A stretch of DNA of 64,000 bases, from assembly GCF_015223065.1 (NCBI RefSeq), contig NZ_JADFBY010000003.1:434001-498000 (forward strand), read 5' to 3'. Below the pieces are notes generated by a model. It was not told the origin of the DNA and searched no databases. It was given only the letters and a program-made list of their open reading frames with translations. Below are positions 44,002 through 53,325 of the stretch, one piece after another. Source of the DNA: Mucilaginibacter sp. JRF (GTDB lineage Bacteria; Bacteroidota; Bacteroidia; Sphingobacteriales; Sphingobacteriaceae). The translations under genes and the position numbers were made by a program. Positions within the stretch are counted from its first letter, which is position 1. Every line of letters begins with the position of its first letter.

Positions 44002-45144
44002 TTGAAACAGGGAGCGGTTTTACTCTTCGTGCTGGCATGTGTATGTGTCGATTATGATGAGGCTACCGCGCAGGATAAAAAACGATCGTGGTTGGGCAGG
44101 CAGGTTCACCGTTTGCTTAATGATACCACATCGGCCGAGCAGGCCAGCTTCACCGTATACCCCACACTTGGCTATGCACCCGAAACCGGCGTCGAGGTAG
44201 GCGCATCGGTTCTTAATTTGTTCAGGGCTAAAAACGATTCGCTTAACCGCCTGAGCGAGCTACAGGCTTTCGCCTTTGTTACCTTTAACGCGCAATACGG
44301 GCTTTGGCTTGATAACGCCATTTACAGTGATAAGGATGCATGGTTCTTTTTAGGCCGCACCCGCATACAGCGCTTTCCCTTATATTACTATGGCATTGGC
44401 CCCAATACCGGTGGCGATAATTATGCCGTGGTTGATGCCTTCAACATAAACTTTAGGCAAAGGGTGCTGCGCAAAGTGGTCGATAACTTTTTTGCAGGCC
44501 CCGAGATCGACGTTAATAGCCTAACCGGCGTTGACTTTCAACAACCCGACGAGGGCGCTTTTGAGCTACCTACCGGCGCAAATGGCTCAACCAACCTGGG
44601 GCTGGGTGCCGCTCTGGTTTTTGATAACCGGCATAATGTATTGAACGTACGTAACGGCTTTTTCAGCGAGGTATCATACCTGCACTACTGGTCGTCGTTA
44701 AGTGGGAACAGCGGTTTTAATACCATTAATGTGGATGTTCGATCATTCCACCGGGTTAGTAAGCGCAATGTTTTGGCCTGGCAGCTGCTAGCCAACTTTC
44801 AAACAGGCGATGTACCGTTCAACCAAATGGCGCTTATTGGTGGTGATATGATGATGCGGGGCTACTACCAGGGCCGCTATCGCGATAAAAACCTTGTTGC
44901 TACACAGGCTGAATTCAGGATGCTGCCATTCGCTTTTCATAAACGTTTAGGGGCTTCGGTATTCGCAGGCGCGGCGGTGGTAGGGCCAAGAGTTGGCGCG
45001 TTGTCCCTAAGAAATGTAAAACCATCGGGCGGCTTTGGCTTGAGGTATCTGCTGTTCCCTAAAAAGGATATTTATCTCAGATTTGATATCGGCTTTTCGC
45101 CGCAAGGCTCAAGCTTCTACATATTTAACGGCGAAGCATTTTAA
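44002..45144 (+). CDS. outer-membrane beta-barrel protein (BamA/surface-antigen-like)
   Basis: 380 residues from a TTG start, the only one that keeps the signal peptide (cleavage near ATAQ, residue 23). The rest alternates short strands typical of a 16-strand-type barrel: YPTLGYAPETGVEVGASVL, LDLA-like turns, RGYYQGRYRDKNLVATQAEFR and the final FDIGFSPQGSSFYIFN. GYYQGRYRD matches the loop-6 RGF region of the D15/BamA superfamily with substitution. No POTRA domains, so it is a minimal surface-antigen-like barrel of unknown cargo. Confidence 0.8.
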   Translation: MKQGAVLLFVLACVCVDYDEATAQDKKRSWLGRQVHRLLNDTTSAEQASFTVYPTLGYAPETGVEVGASVLNLFRAKNDSLNRLSELQAFAFVTFNAQYGLWLDNAIYSDKDAWFFLGRTRIQRFPLYYYGIGPNTGGDNYAVVDAFNINFRQRVLRKVVDNFFAGPEIDVNSLTGVDFQQPDEGAFELPTGANGSTNLGLGAALVFDNRHNVLNVRNGFFSEVSYLHYWSSLSGNSGFNTINVDVRSFHRVSKRNVLAWQLLANFQTGDVPFNQMALIGGDMMMRGYYQGRYRDKNLVATQAEFRMLPFAFHKRLGASVFAGAAVVGPRVGALSLRNVKPSGGFGLRYLLFPKKDIYLRFDIGFSPQGSSFYIFNGEAF

Positions 45145-45205
45145 AATTCTGACATAGCTATCCGCGCTTTAACATGCAAATGTAAAATCAGACACAAGTA
45201 CTCGT

Positions 45206-45232
45206 AGGTATTTAGGTAAATACCTAAATTTG
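45206..45232 (+). promoter_or_regulatory. ArsR operator overlapping the arsR -7 box
   Basis: Two overlapping inverted repeats: AGGTATTTA-GG-TAAATACCT (45206-45225) and TTTAGGTA-AA-TACCTAAA (45211-45228). A perfect -7 box TAAATTTG (45225-45232) overlaps them. The site ends four bases before the arsR ATG. A related TACCTAAATAGCTAAATA stretch precedes the oxidoreductase gene. Confidence 0.75.
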
Positions 45233-45236
45233 TTTC

Positions 45237-45542
45237 ATGAATTTGCTGGAAGTCATTAAATCGTTATCTAACCAAACCCGTTTGAATATTCTTACCTGGT
45301 TGAAAGATCCGTTTGCATGTTTCCCGGCTGAGGAGTTAGCTGATTATAGTCCGGCACTGGGCGTATGCGTTTCAGACATCGCTAAAAAGGCTGAAATGTC
45401 TATCCCGACAGTTTCTGTCTACCTTAAAAACATGTCGACAGCTGGACTTTTGGTAGCAACCCGGAAAGATCAATGGACCTATTATAAACGTAATGAGGAT
45501 GCGATACAACAGTTAGCTCAGTTGATCAAGGATAACCTATAA
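45237..45542 (+). CDS. ArsR-family HTH regulator
   Basis: 101 residues, winged helix of the ArsR type: VIKSLSNQTRLNILTWLKDP opening, recognition helix SIPTVSVYLKNMSTAGLL, wing QWTYYKRNEDA. Cys26 in PFACFPAEE and Cys42 in GVCVSD could be a thiol or metal sensor, which is unusual in position compared with the ELCVCDL motif. The protein probably represses itself and the downstream oxidoreductase through the repeat at 45206-45228. Confidence 0.92.
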   Translation: MNLLEVIKSLSNQTRLNILTWLKDPFACFPAEELADYSPALGVCVSDIAKKAEMSIPTVSVYLKNMSTAGLLVATRKDQWTYYKRNEDAIQQLAQLIKDNL

Positions 45543-45614
45543 AAAATTTGGTAACATAGTTAGAGTTTTACCTAAATAGCTAAATAACTAAACAAACAAG
45601 TAAATAAATAAACT

Positions 45615-46586
45615 ATGAAAGCAGCAGTGTTAAACGAGTTCGGCTCAGTTGAAAAATTTGAAATATTAGATGTACCAACCCCGAAACCGGGATTAGATGA
45701 AGTATTGGTAAAAGTAATGGCGACATCAGTAAATCCGCTGGATTTTCAGGTACGCCGGGGCGACTATAAAAATGAATTACAATTACCGGTTATCACCGGG
45801 CATGATGTTTCGGGCGTGATCGTAGAGATCGGCGCTGGTGTTAAGAATTTCAAGGTGGGTGATGAGGTATATTACACGCCCGAAATCTTTAACGGACAAG
45901 GCAGCTACGCGGAATATCATGTAGCCAAAGAAGCCATCATCGGCATAAAGCCAAAAAACGTGAGCCATTTAGAGGCGGCCACATTTCCATTAGCAGCCGG
46001 TACCGCCTGGGAAATGCTCTATACCCGGGCACAACTCAAGATCAATCAAACCATCCTGATACATGGTGGTGCGGGTGGCGTTGGCATACCTACTATCCAG
46101 ATGGCAAAGGCGATGGGTGCCGTAGTTTATACAACAGCCAGGGCTGTACACCACGATTTTCTTAAAGGCTTAGGGGCTGATCATGTAATCGACTATGAAA
46201 AGGAAGACTATATTGATGCCATTTTAAAGCTGACAAATAATCAAGGCGTTGACGTTGTGATTGATACCATAGGCGGTAACACCCTTGCCGATAGTGGTAA
46301 AATTTTAAGCCAATTGGGGCAGGTGGTAACAATAGTTGATATTGAAAAGCCACAAAACCTGATACACGCCTGGGGCAAAAATGCCACTTACCATTTTGTA
46401 TTTACCAGGCAAAGCAGAAACAAACTGGACGAACTCACCAAGCTGATCGAGGACGGAAAGTTGAAGCCTGTATTAAACAAAGTTTTCCCGTTATCTGAAA
46501 TCGGCAAAGCACATAGCCTGCTTGAATTTAAGGAAGGCGACAAAAATTTTTACGGGAAGATAGGTATACAGATAGGGGATTTTTAA
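45615..46586 (+). CDS. zinc-free alcohol dehydrogenase/quinone oxidoreductase
   Basis: 323 residues of the medium-chain dehydrogenase family without zinc ligands. GHDVSGVIVEIGAGVKNFKVGDEV (about 58-81), Rossmann motif GGAGGVG at about 154-160, ATFPLAAGTAWEML before it. Probably reduces quinones, enones or reactive carbonyls with NADPH. It is arranged behind the ArsR regulator, with operator-like sequence in between, so it is likely induced by electrophiles or an oxidant; this is inference. Confidence 0.92.
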   Translation: MKAAVLNEFGSVEKFEILDVPTPKPGLDEVLVKVMATSVNPLDFQVRRGDYKNELQLPVITGHDVSGVIVEIGAGVKNFKVGDEVYYTPEIFNGQGSYAEYHVAKEAIIGIKPKNVSHLEAATFPLAAGTAWEMLYTRAQLKINQTILIHGGAGGVGIPTIQMAKAMGAVVYTTARAVHHDFLKGLGADHVIDYEKEDYIDAILKLTNNQGVDVVIDTIGGNTLADSGKILSQLGQVVTIVDIEKPQNLIHAWGKNATYHFVFTRQSRNKLDELTKLIEDGKLKPVLNKVFPLSEIGKAHSLLEFKEGDKNFYGKIGIQIGDF

Positions 46587-46624
46587 ATCCGTTAGCAATG
46601 AATATTGCACTTGTCGTTAAACAT

Positions 46625-46659
46625 AAAAGGCTTATCATCATAATAATGATAAGCCTTTT
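46625..46659. terminator. bidirectional terminator, oxidoreductase/lipoprotein
   Basis: 14-bp stem (46625-46638 with 46646-46659), loop CATAATA, A4 and T4 flanks; serves both convergent genes. Confidence 0.88.
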
Positions 46660-46675
46660 ATTAGTTTAGGGATAT

Positions 46676-47662
46676 TTACTTTTTATGTTTTAAGTAGCTT
46701 ATGTTAAACGGCACCTTGATCGGCGCGTTCCACCTTTCATCAACAGAAACCTTGAAGCTTGCGCTTTGTGCGAATAATGATCCCTCGCAAATATAATGCG
46801 TGTTAATTGCTACATTAAAATAACTATCCTCATAATTTGGAGTTACATCCTTGCTGACAATTGTGTTGCCATTTTTATCGTAGCAGCTTATGTTTATACC
46901 CAGGTATCTATAAGGCCAGATAACGGTGCTGGCACTAAAGTTTTCTTTGCCTCTATCGCTTGCTGTAACCTGATAGGTAACTGCCAGGTCATCATACAAA
47001 TCCTCCCTGAACCTGATTCTTCCTGTGCCTATGGCAAGGTCAAAACCCGGAGGGTAGTCGCGGTAAGTTATTACCACTTTATCAGCATTGGCCGGCATAA
47101 TATCATTTATGCGTACGGTAAACATACTCACCATGCGTTTTAAAGTAACTGACTTTTTAATAGAACTGGTAACCGTTGTATCTATTTTAGCATAATATAG
47201 CTCTTTAGACAAGGTTGGTGTTTGCGGATCGTAAATAGGATGAGTTATGTAATACCCGGCCGTGCCATGTATCTCACTTGGGTAAATAATACCTGCGTTT
47301 TTAGCGCCAACAAAGTAAATACCATATCTTTTACTGTAAAGGGTGTCGGTAATAGCCCCAAAGTTTGCATCGTTTGCAGTTTGCATCAGCTGTTTACGAA
47401 CCTGGTAAGCGTAACGTTCATCGCTGGGACTGCCTCTGTAAACTGCATAATGAAGATAGCTGATCTGATCCTTCAATGCATTTACTGATTTTAAACCGGT
47501 GGTTTGTAGTCCGCCGCTTTGAACGTTAAAATCGCCCAGATTAAAGTTTACTGAAAATGCGGTTGAATCATTTTGAGATGGCGATTTTTGGGTAGAGTTT
47601 TCCTTTTTGCAGGAGGTTGCCAGCACGCATAGTGCAGCAAGCATAGTACAGATGTTTTTCAT
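46676..47662 (-). CDS. lipoprotein, possible Mfa2/FimB-like surface protein
   Basis: 328 residues with a type II signal peptide (LATSC, Cys18). Beyond it, the sequence is beta-rich with an Ig-like pattern (ISYLHYAVYRG, SVTLKRMVSMFTVRINDIMPANADKVVITY). The LKRMVSMFTVRI segment recalls fimbrillin-anchor (FimB/Mfa2) proteins of Bacteroidetes, but I cannot confirm the family and no fimbrillin gene lies nearby. Alone, ahead of the ECF sigma gene and divergent from it; a -7 box TACTTTTG is at 47683-47690 (minus). Confidence 0.6.
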   Translation of the reverse strand: MKNICTMLAALCVLATSCKKENSTQKSPSQNDSTAFSVNFNLGDFNVQSGGLQTTGLKSVNALKDQISYLHYAVYRGSPSDERYAYQVRKQLMQTANDANFGAITDTLYSKRYGIYFVGAKNAGIIYPSEIHGTAGYYITHPIYDPQTPTLSKELYYAKIDTTVTSSIKKSVTLKRMVSMFTVRINDIMPANADKVVITYRDYPPGFDLAIGTGRIRFREDLYDDLAVTYQVTASDRGKENFSASTVIWPYRYLGINISCYDKNGNTIVSKDVTPNYEDSYFNVAINTHYICEGSLFAQSASFKVSVDERWNAPIKVPFNISYLKHKK

Positions 47663-47682
47663 GTGATTACGATTTAATTATT

Positions 47683-47690
47683 CAAAAGTA
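47683..47690 (-). promoter_or_regulatory. -7 box of the 47.7 kb lipoprotein gene
   Basis: Minus-strand TACTTTTG matches TAnnTTTG about 21 bp upstream of the ATG. No -33 TTG at 19-21 bp. Confidence 0.4.
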
Positions 47691-47916
47691 ACCGGTTGTA
47701 AATATCTAATTATCAGTATTTTGATATTGTATCGTATATGTAAAAATGAACGGCATTTTCATACATACAGGCCATTTTCCGGCAACACCTGCTTATGCCC
47801 AATCACCCCCCTCAAATTCTATCGGGCTCTTATTTTCGAATGATCAACATTGCCGACGTTTTCTTTTATAGAATTATCATTGCCCCATACTTCATACTAA
47901 CTACGATGCCCCTCGC

Positions 47917-47928
47917 GGGGGGGGGGGG
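47917..47928. repeat. 12-G homopolymer upstream of the ECF sigma gene
   Basis: GGGGGGGGGGGG preceded by CCCCTCGC and followed by ACGGTT. It sits 63 bp before the sigma ATG and about 50 bp before the -7 box at 47979. Such tracts slip during replication and are classic phase-variation elements in this position. Length may be uncertain in the assembly. Confidence 0.8.
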
Positions 47929-47978
47929 ACGGTTGAATTCTTCTTTTTTGATTTAACATTTACTTTACGTACTGCCTT

Positions 47979-47986
47979 TACATTTG
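47979..47986 (+). promoter_or_regulatory. -7 box of the ECF sigma gene
   Basis: TACATTTG, exact TAnnTTTG, ending 5 nt before the ATG at 47992. The transcript would begin close to the ATG and would be leaderless. Confidence 0.45.
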
Positions 47987-47991
47987 TGTTC

Positions 47992-48600
47992 ATGCTTACC
48001 CGTGATTACATAAATAACGAAACAGAGTTGTTGCAACTACTTAAAAGTGGCGATATGTCGGCTTTTGATCGTATTTATAATCACTACTGGAAATACCTCT
48101 ATCTGTCAGCCTATAACCGGCTGAATGATGAGGAGTCGGCCAAGGATATTGTACAGAATGTGTTTATTGACATCTGGCAAAAGCGTACCGAACTGGAAAT
48201 TACCAGCACCCTGAAGCAATACCTGATGGGTGCCGTTAAAATGAAGGTGCTGCACTTATACCGGTCAGAAAGTATAAAACAGCAAGTGCTGGATAACGCG
48301 CTTGAGCGTATCACACAGCTATTGCATTCACACCAAAACCTCTCAACATATTTTGATCTGGAACGGATAGTTAGCGAGGAGGTTGAAAACATGCCCGCTA
48401 ACATGAAGAATAGCTTTTTGCTGCGCAGCGATAGCTACTCGGTAAAAGAAATAGCCAGCAACCTCAACCTGGCCGAACAAACCGTATCCAACAATATTAC
48501 CGAAGCGCTTAAGCGATTGAAAAAACGCATCAGGGTTGAATATCCTGAACGTTATGCGGGCTGCTTTGCCCTCCTTATGTTGCTGTTCACAAAAAGTTAA
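47992..48600 (+). CDS. RNA polymerase ECF sigma factor (FecI-like)
   Basis: 202 residues from the ATG at 47992; a GTG at 47986 is inside the -7 box. Sigma2 domain: SGDMSAFDRIYNHYWKYLYLSAY and AKDIVQNVFIDIWQKR; sigma4: ENMPANMKNSFLLRSDSYSVKEIASNLNLAEQTVSNNITEALKRLKKR, the HTH. This is the Bacteroidetes SusC/D-linked ECF type. It precedes FecR, SusC and SusD in that order, so it probably drives its own uptake locus on signal from SusC's STN domain through FecR. Confidence 0.96.
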   Translation: MLTRDYINNETELLQLLKSGDMSAFDRIYNHYWKYLYLSAYNRLNDEESAKDIVQNVFIDIWQKRTELEITSTLKQYLMGAVKMKVLHLYRSESIKQQVLDNALERITQLLHSHQNLSTYFDLERIVSEEVENMPANMKNSFLLRSDSYSVKEIASNLNLAEQTVSNNITEALKRLKKRIRVEYPERYAGCFALLMLLFTKS

Positions 48601-48672
48601 CGTATTGTTTACCCAAAATTGAGGTAGTAAAGCGGTAGTTGTGCAACTTGATATTAAAAGCACAATTACTGA

Positions 48673-49626
48673 ATGACACCTGCCGAACTCAAGGATCTGT
48701 TAGACCGCTATGCCCGCAACGAGGTTACTGATGATGAAAAGCAACTTGTTGACGATTGGTATGCCTCTTACCACGATGGGCAGGAGCTGAGCGCGGTTGA
48801 CGAAGAACGCCTTAAGCAGGAGATACGTGCCGGCATCAATAAAACAGTAAAGACCCCGGCCCGCATACGTACCATTAAAATTATGCGCTACGCGGCAGCT
48901 GTTACTGTGCTGCTGGTTTCGGTATCGTTATTTATCCGCAAAAAAAGTATCACGCAGTTTACCACCAATGCCGATAGCAGACATTTTACTTCTATCAAAA
49001 CAAAAACCGGCGAGGTAAAAAAAGTAAAACTGCCCGATGGTTCGTCGGTATGGCTGAACGCCAAAAGCGAGATACGCATAAGTGATGATTTTCAGGCCGA
49101 ACAACAACGTTACGTTTACCTGGATGAAGGCGAGGCGTTTTTTGAGGTAACTAAAAACCCGCAGCGGCCATTCCTGGTAAAAACGCCGCATGTAACTACA
49201 AAGGTGTTGGGTACATCATTCAACGTAAAGGCTTATGGCAGTTTAAAAAAGGCCAGCGTAACTGTACGTACAGGCAAGGTGCAGGTTAACTCTAACAAAA
49301 AACTGCTGGCCACACTTACCCCAAACATGCAGGTAAATTATGATGTGGATAGCGGCATAGCCAACATTACCACCGTTGATGCATCCATTGCCCGGGCATG
49401 GACAACCGGTAAAATAATACTGAGCAATGCCACATTCAGTGAGCTTGCCCTTGCCCTGCAAAATACTTACAACATTAAGCTGAGCAGTACTAACGAGGCT
49501 ACTATTAATTATCAATACAATCTTAAGATCAATACACAACACACCCTTGATGAAACACTGCGCATAATATGCTCGGTGCATCAAAACCATTACAGGAGGA
49601 CAGATAATGAAGTAATACTTTATTAA
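48673..49626 (+). CDS. FecR family anti-sigma factor
   Basis: 317 residues: cytoplasmic part (about 1-74), one membrane helix (about 75-93, MRYAAAVTVLLVSVSLFI), FecR domain (about 108-205, VKKVKLPDGSSVWLNAKSEI and TKVLGTSFNVKAYG), and DUF4974 at the C-terminus (ILSNATFSELALALQNTYNIKL). It holds the sigma factor until SusC's STN domain signals. Standard third partner of this trans-envelope system. A bulged hairpin (49641-49663) lies behind it. Confidence 0.96.
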   Translation: MTPAELKDLLDRYARNEVTDDEKQLVDDWYASYHDGQELSAVDEERLKQEIRAGINKTVKTPARIRTIKIMRYAAAVTVLLVSVSLFIRKKSITQFTTNADSRHFTSIKTKTGEVKKVKLPDGSSVWLNAKSEIRISDDFQAEQQRYVYLDEGEAFFEVTKNPQRPFLVKTPHVTTKVLGTSFNVKAYGSLKKASVTVRTGKVQVNSNKKLLATLTPNMQVNYDVDSGIANITTVDASIARAWTTGKIILSNATFSELALALQNTYNIKLSSTNEATINYQYNLKINTQHTLDETLRIICSVHQNHYRRTDNEVILY

Positions 49627-49640
49627 CAGGAAATAAAAAA

Positions 49641-49663
49641 GCCGGAACTGAAGCAGTACCGGC
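49641..49663 (+). other. hairpin between FecR and susC
   Basis: GCCGG-A-ACT pairs with AGT-A-CCGGC, preceded by A6, followed by CAAATGC with no T-run. Could be a weak terminator or a processing hairpin that sets susC above fecR. Confidence 0.4.
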
Positions 49664-49752
49664 CAAATGCTTGCATAGCTGACAGATTGAGCCCTAACAG
49701 CCTTGCGCCCCTTTAGATCGTTAATTAAAATTCACTAAAAGAAATCAAATGT

Positions 49753-52700
49753 ATGAAAAAAAACTTACGTCGCTTAAGTAAAGCTATGCGTATTACGTTT
49801 CTGATATACACCGCATTAATAGCCTTTACGGGAGTGCTGAGCGCCTCGCCGTCATCAGGGCAAATATTTGATAAGCGTATAAGTGTTTCACTGAAAAATG
49901 AAACGCTTGCCGCTTCAATTAAAAAGGTTGAACAAGCTGGTCGGGTAGATTTTGCCTATGATCCGCAAATACTTAACCTCAATAGTATCAAAATAAAAAA
50001 TCAGGACTTTAGTAACGAGCGCCTGTATAACATCCTGAAAAAACTACTGGGCAATACCGCCATCGGTTTTAAGGAGGAAGTGCCCGGCACTGTAACCCTT
50101 TTTAAAAAGCAGGTAAAACCGGCAGCCGCAACAGGCCGTGTTACCGGTAAAGTAGTTGATGAAAAGGGCGAGCCATTACCCGGCGCTACCGTTATGCTGT
50201 TAGAGGCCAACAAGGGTGTACAAGCCCAGGTTGACGGATCATTCAACATTGATGCCGAAGAAGGTGTTTACACCGCTGTGGTGAGTTTTATATCGTACGA
50301 AACCAAGCGTATACCGGGCGTACGTGTAAACGCTGGCCAAACCACACAGCTAAATACCATTGCCCTTAACGGACAAAGCGGTACCTTGAATGAGGTGCTG
50401 GTAGTAGGTTACGGCACGCAAAAAAAGGAAAACCTTACCGGCGCGGTTGATCAGGTAACATCAAAGGTGTTAGAGAACCGTTCGTTGCCAAACCTATCGC
50501 AAGGATTACAGGGTACCATTCCCAATTTAAACATTGTGCCTTTGGATGGTAAGCCTATCCAATCGCCAACGTTCAATATTCGCGGTATGACATCGATTGG
50601 TCAGGGTGGTAACGCGCTGGTGTTGGTTGATGGTGTTGAGGGCGACCCAAGCCGTATAAACCCGAGCGATATTGCCAGTGTGTCGGTACTTAAGGATGCA
50701 TCATCGGCAGCTATATATGGCGCGCGTGGTGCCTTTGGGGTGGTATTGATCACTACCAAAAATCCATCGAAAGACAGAACAAGCGTAACCTACTCATTCA
50801 ACCAGGCTATAAAAAGTCCTACCACGGTGCCCGAGTATGTTACTGATGGCTACACTTTCGCCAAGATGTTCAATGAGGCCTGGAGCGCGTGGAATGATTA
50901 CTCGCAAACCCCGCAAAACATCAACAAAACAGTAAAATTCTCTCAGGATTACCTGGCCGAACTGGAGCGCCGAAACAATGACCCATCATTGCCAACTACT
51001 ATAGTTAACGCCGCCGGCGAATATGAGTATTATGGCGATACCGATTGGTATAAGCTGTTGTACAAAGATCATAACAGCGCGCAGGAGCATAACCTTTCTG
51101 TATCGGGCAATAGTGGCAAGGCTGATTTCCTGATCACCGGTCGTTATTTTTCACAGGATGGTTTGTTCCGCTATAATAGCGATGATTATGGCATTTATAA
51201 CCTGCGTGCCAAAGGCTCGTTACAGGTATACCCATGGTTAACCATCAGCAACAATGCCGATTACTCGAGCATGAAATACCATAACCCGCTAAACGTGGGC
51301 GAGGGTGGCAGTATATGGCGTAACATTGCCGATGAAGGCCACACCATGGTACCTATGTTTAACCCTGATGGTACATTAACCTTCTCGGCGGCTTACTCGG
51401 TTGGCGATTTATATTATGGTAAAAACGGTATCGATTTTAACAATCGTGTTTTCCGTAACACTACCAGCTTTAACGCGCACTTTTTTGATAATGTGTTTCG
51501 TGTAAAAGGCGACTTTACGTTCCAAAACACTGACAACAATCAGGATCAGAAACGTGTGCAGGTGCCTTACAGCCGCAAGCCGGGGGTGATAGAGTACGTG
51601 GGTACAGCTTATAACGATCTACAAAACATAGATCAAACCACGCAGTATTTAGCTACCAATATTTATGGCGAGTATGAGCCTAAATTAAAAGGCGGCCACT
51701 ACTTTAAGGCATTGGCCGGTTTTAACTACGAGCAATCAACCTTTGAGCGCCTTGCCGCACTGCGTAACGGTTTGGTGTTTGAGGATGCTACCGATATTAA
51801 CCTCGCGCTGGGCCAATCCATCACCACATCGGGCGGTTGGGAGCAATGGGCCATAGTTGGTGGTTTTTACAGGTTGAACTATACGTACAAGGACAGGTAC
51901 CTGATCGAGGCTAATGGCCGTTACGATGGTTCGTCAAAATTCCCCTCCGATCAGCGTTATGCATTCTTCCCTTCGGTATCTGCCGGTTGGCGTGCATCTG
52001 AGGAGCCTTTTTTTGAGCCATTAAAAAACGCGATAAGCAACTTAAAAGTGCGTGGTTCATACGGTTCATTAGGTAACGGTGCCATCAATTCATACGTGTT
52101 TCAGGAAACCTTTGGTATTTCACGTTCTGGCCGTATAATTAATGGTGTGTTACCACAACGCACAAGCATCCCGGCGGTACTGCCTGATGGGCTTACCTGG
52201 GAAACCTCACGCACTAAAAACATAGGTATTGACCTGGGCTTGTTGAATGAAAAACTGAGCATCAGTGCTGATGCTTACATACGTGACACCCGGAATATGT
52301 ATACCGTAGGGCCGACTGTTCCGGCTGTATTTGGTGCCGACCCGCCGAAGGGTAATTATGCCGACCTGCAAACCAAAGGCTGGGAGGTTACCGTGAACTG
52401 GCATGATAAATTTGACCTGGGCAGCAAGCCATTCAATTATAATGTAAGGCTTACTTTGTCTGATTACCTGTCAAAGATCACCAAATACAACAACGCTACT
52501 AAAAGGCTGAGCGATTATTACACCGGCCAAACCCTGGGCGAAATTTGGGGCTACACCACTTTAGGCTACTTTACATCGGCAGAGGAAATAGCTAACTCGC
52601 CTAAACAAATTATCACCAAGGCATCAACAACCGGCCAGTTATTACCGGGCGATATAAAATTTGCCGATCTGGATGGTAACGGTGTTATTGATTACGGCTT

Positions 52701-53292
52701 ACAAACTGCCGATAACCCCGGCGACCGCCGTGTGATAGGTAACACAACCCCTCGCTACACTTATGGCATAGGCTTAAATGCCGACTGGAATAACTTCTCG
52801 TTCTCGGCATTTTTACAGGGTGTTGGCAAGCGAGATTGGTACCCGGGTTCAGAAGCGGGCGTATTCTGGGGGCAGTATAACAGGCCTTATAATAAGATAC
52901 CGGTATCAATGCTGGGCAACATATGGTCAGAGGATAACCCGGATGCTTACTTCCCGCGCTACCGTGGCTACTCGGCACAAAATGGCTCGGGTGAGTTAAC
53001 GCAGGCACAAACCAAGTATTTGCAAAACGCGGCCTACCTGCGCCTTAAAAACATCCAGTTAGGGTATAACCTGCCATTGAACATTATAAAGAAAGTTAAG
53101 CTGACCAACCTGCGTGTATTTGTATCGGGCGAGAACCTGCTAACATGGTCGCCATTGTATAAGATCACCAAGGATATCGACCCTGAAAGCATCAACGGAT
53201 CAGACAGGGTGTTAACCGACGGATCAAGCGGTAATGGTAATAACTACCCAATACTTAAAAGTGTAACACTGGGTTTATCTGCAACCTTTTAA
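49753..53292 (+). CDS. SusC/RagA TonB-linked outer-membrane protein with STN domain
   Basis: 1179 residues. Signal peptide (to about residue 37), STN secretin-like signalling domain (about 42-115, NETLAASIKKVEQAGRVDFAY), CarboxypepD_reg beta-sandwich (about 125-205), plug opening EVLVVGYGTQKKENLTGAVD, then a 22-strand barrel. It transports a ligand bound by SusD and signals to FecR. The substrate cannot be told from sequence. It is the middle of an ECF/FecR/SusC/SusD locus and is followed by SusD after 33 bp. Confidence 0.96.
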   Translation: MKKNLRRLSKAMRITFLIYTALIAFTGVLSASPSSGQIFDKRISVSLKNETLAASIKKVEQAGRVDFAYDPQILNLNSIKIKNQDFSNERLYNILKKLLGNTAIGFKEEVPGTVTLFKKQVKPAAATGRVTGKVVDEKGEPLPGATVMLLEANKGVQAQVDGSFNIDAEEGVYTAVVSFISYETKRIPGVRVNAGQTTQLNTIALNGQSGTLNEVLVVGYGTQKKENLTGAVDQVTSKVLENRSLPNLSQGLQGTIPNLNIVPLDGKPIQSPTFNIRGMTSIGQGGNALVLVDGVEGDPSRINPSDIASVSVLKDASSAAIYGARGAFGVVLITTKNPSKDRTSVTYSFNQAIKSPTTVPEYVTDGYTFAKMFNEAWSAWNDYSQTPQNINKTVKFSQDYLAELERRNNDPSLPTTIVNAAGEYEYYGDTDWYKLLYKDHNSAQEHNLSVSGNSGKADFLITGRYFSQDGLFRYNSDDYGIYNLRAKGSLQVYPWLTISNNADYSSMKYHNPLNVGEGGSIWRNIADEGHTMVPMFNPDGTLTFSAAYSVGDLYYGKNGIDFNNRVFRNTTSFNAHFFDNVFRVKGDFTFQNTDNNQDQKRVQVPYSRKPGVIEYVGTAYNDLQNIDQTTQYLATNIYGEYEPKLKGGHYFKALAGFNYEQSTFERLAALRNGLVFEDATDINLALGQSITTSGGWEQWAIVGGFYRLNYTYKDRYLIEANGRYDGSSKFPSDQRYAFFPSVSAGWRASEEPFFEPLKNAISNLKVRGSYGSLGNGAINSYVFQETFGISRSGRIINGVLPQRTSIPAVLPDGLTWETSRTKNIGIDLGLLNEKLSISADAYIRDTRNMYTVGPTVPAVFGADPPKGNYADLQTKGWEVTVNWHDKFDLGSKPFNYNVRLTLSDYLSKITKYNNATKRLSDYYTGQTLGEIWGYTTLGYFTSAEEIANSPKQIITKASTTGQLLPGDIKFADLDGNGVIDYGLQTADNPGDRRVIGNTTPRYTYGIGLNADWNNFSFSAFLQGVGKRDWYPGSEAGVFWGQYNRPYNKIPVSMLGNIWSEDNPDAYFPRYRGYSAQNGSGELTQAQTKYLQNAAYLRLKNIQLGYNLPLNIIKKVKLTNLRVFVSGENLLTWSPLYKITKDIDPESINGSDRVLTDGSSGNGNNYPILKSVTLGLSATF

Positions 53293-53325
53293 TCAGCTAA
53301 CACAAACAATTTAACCGGATTAAAT

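Noticed and set aside
47881..47940. G-quadruplex at the G-tract
   Set aside because: One continuous run can fold only as a multi-strand quadruplex; slippage is a better reading, and there are not four separated runs.
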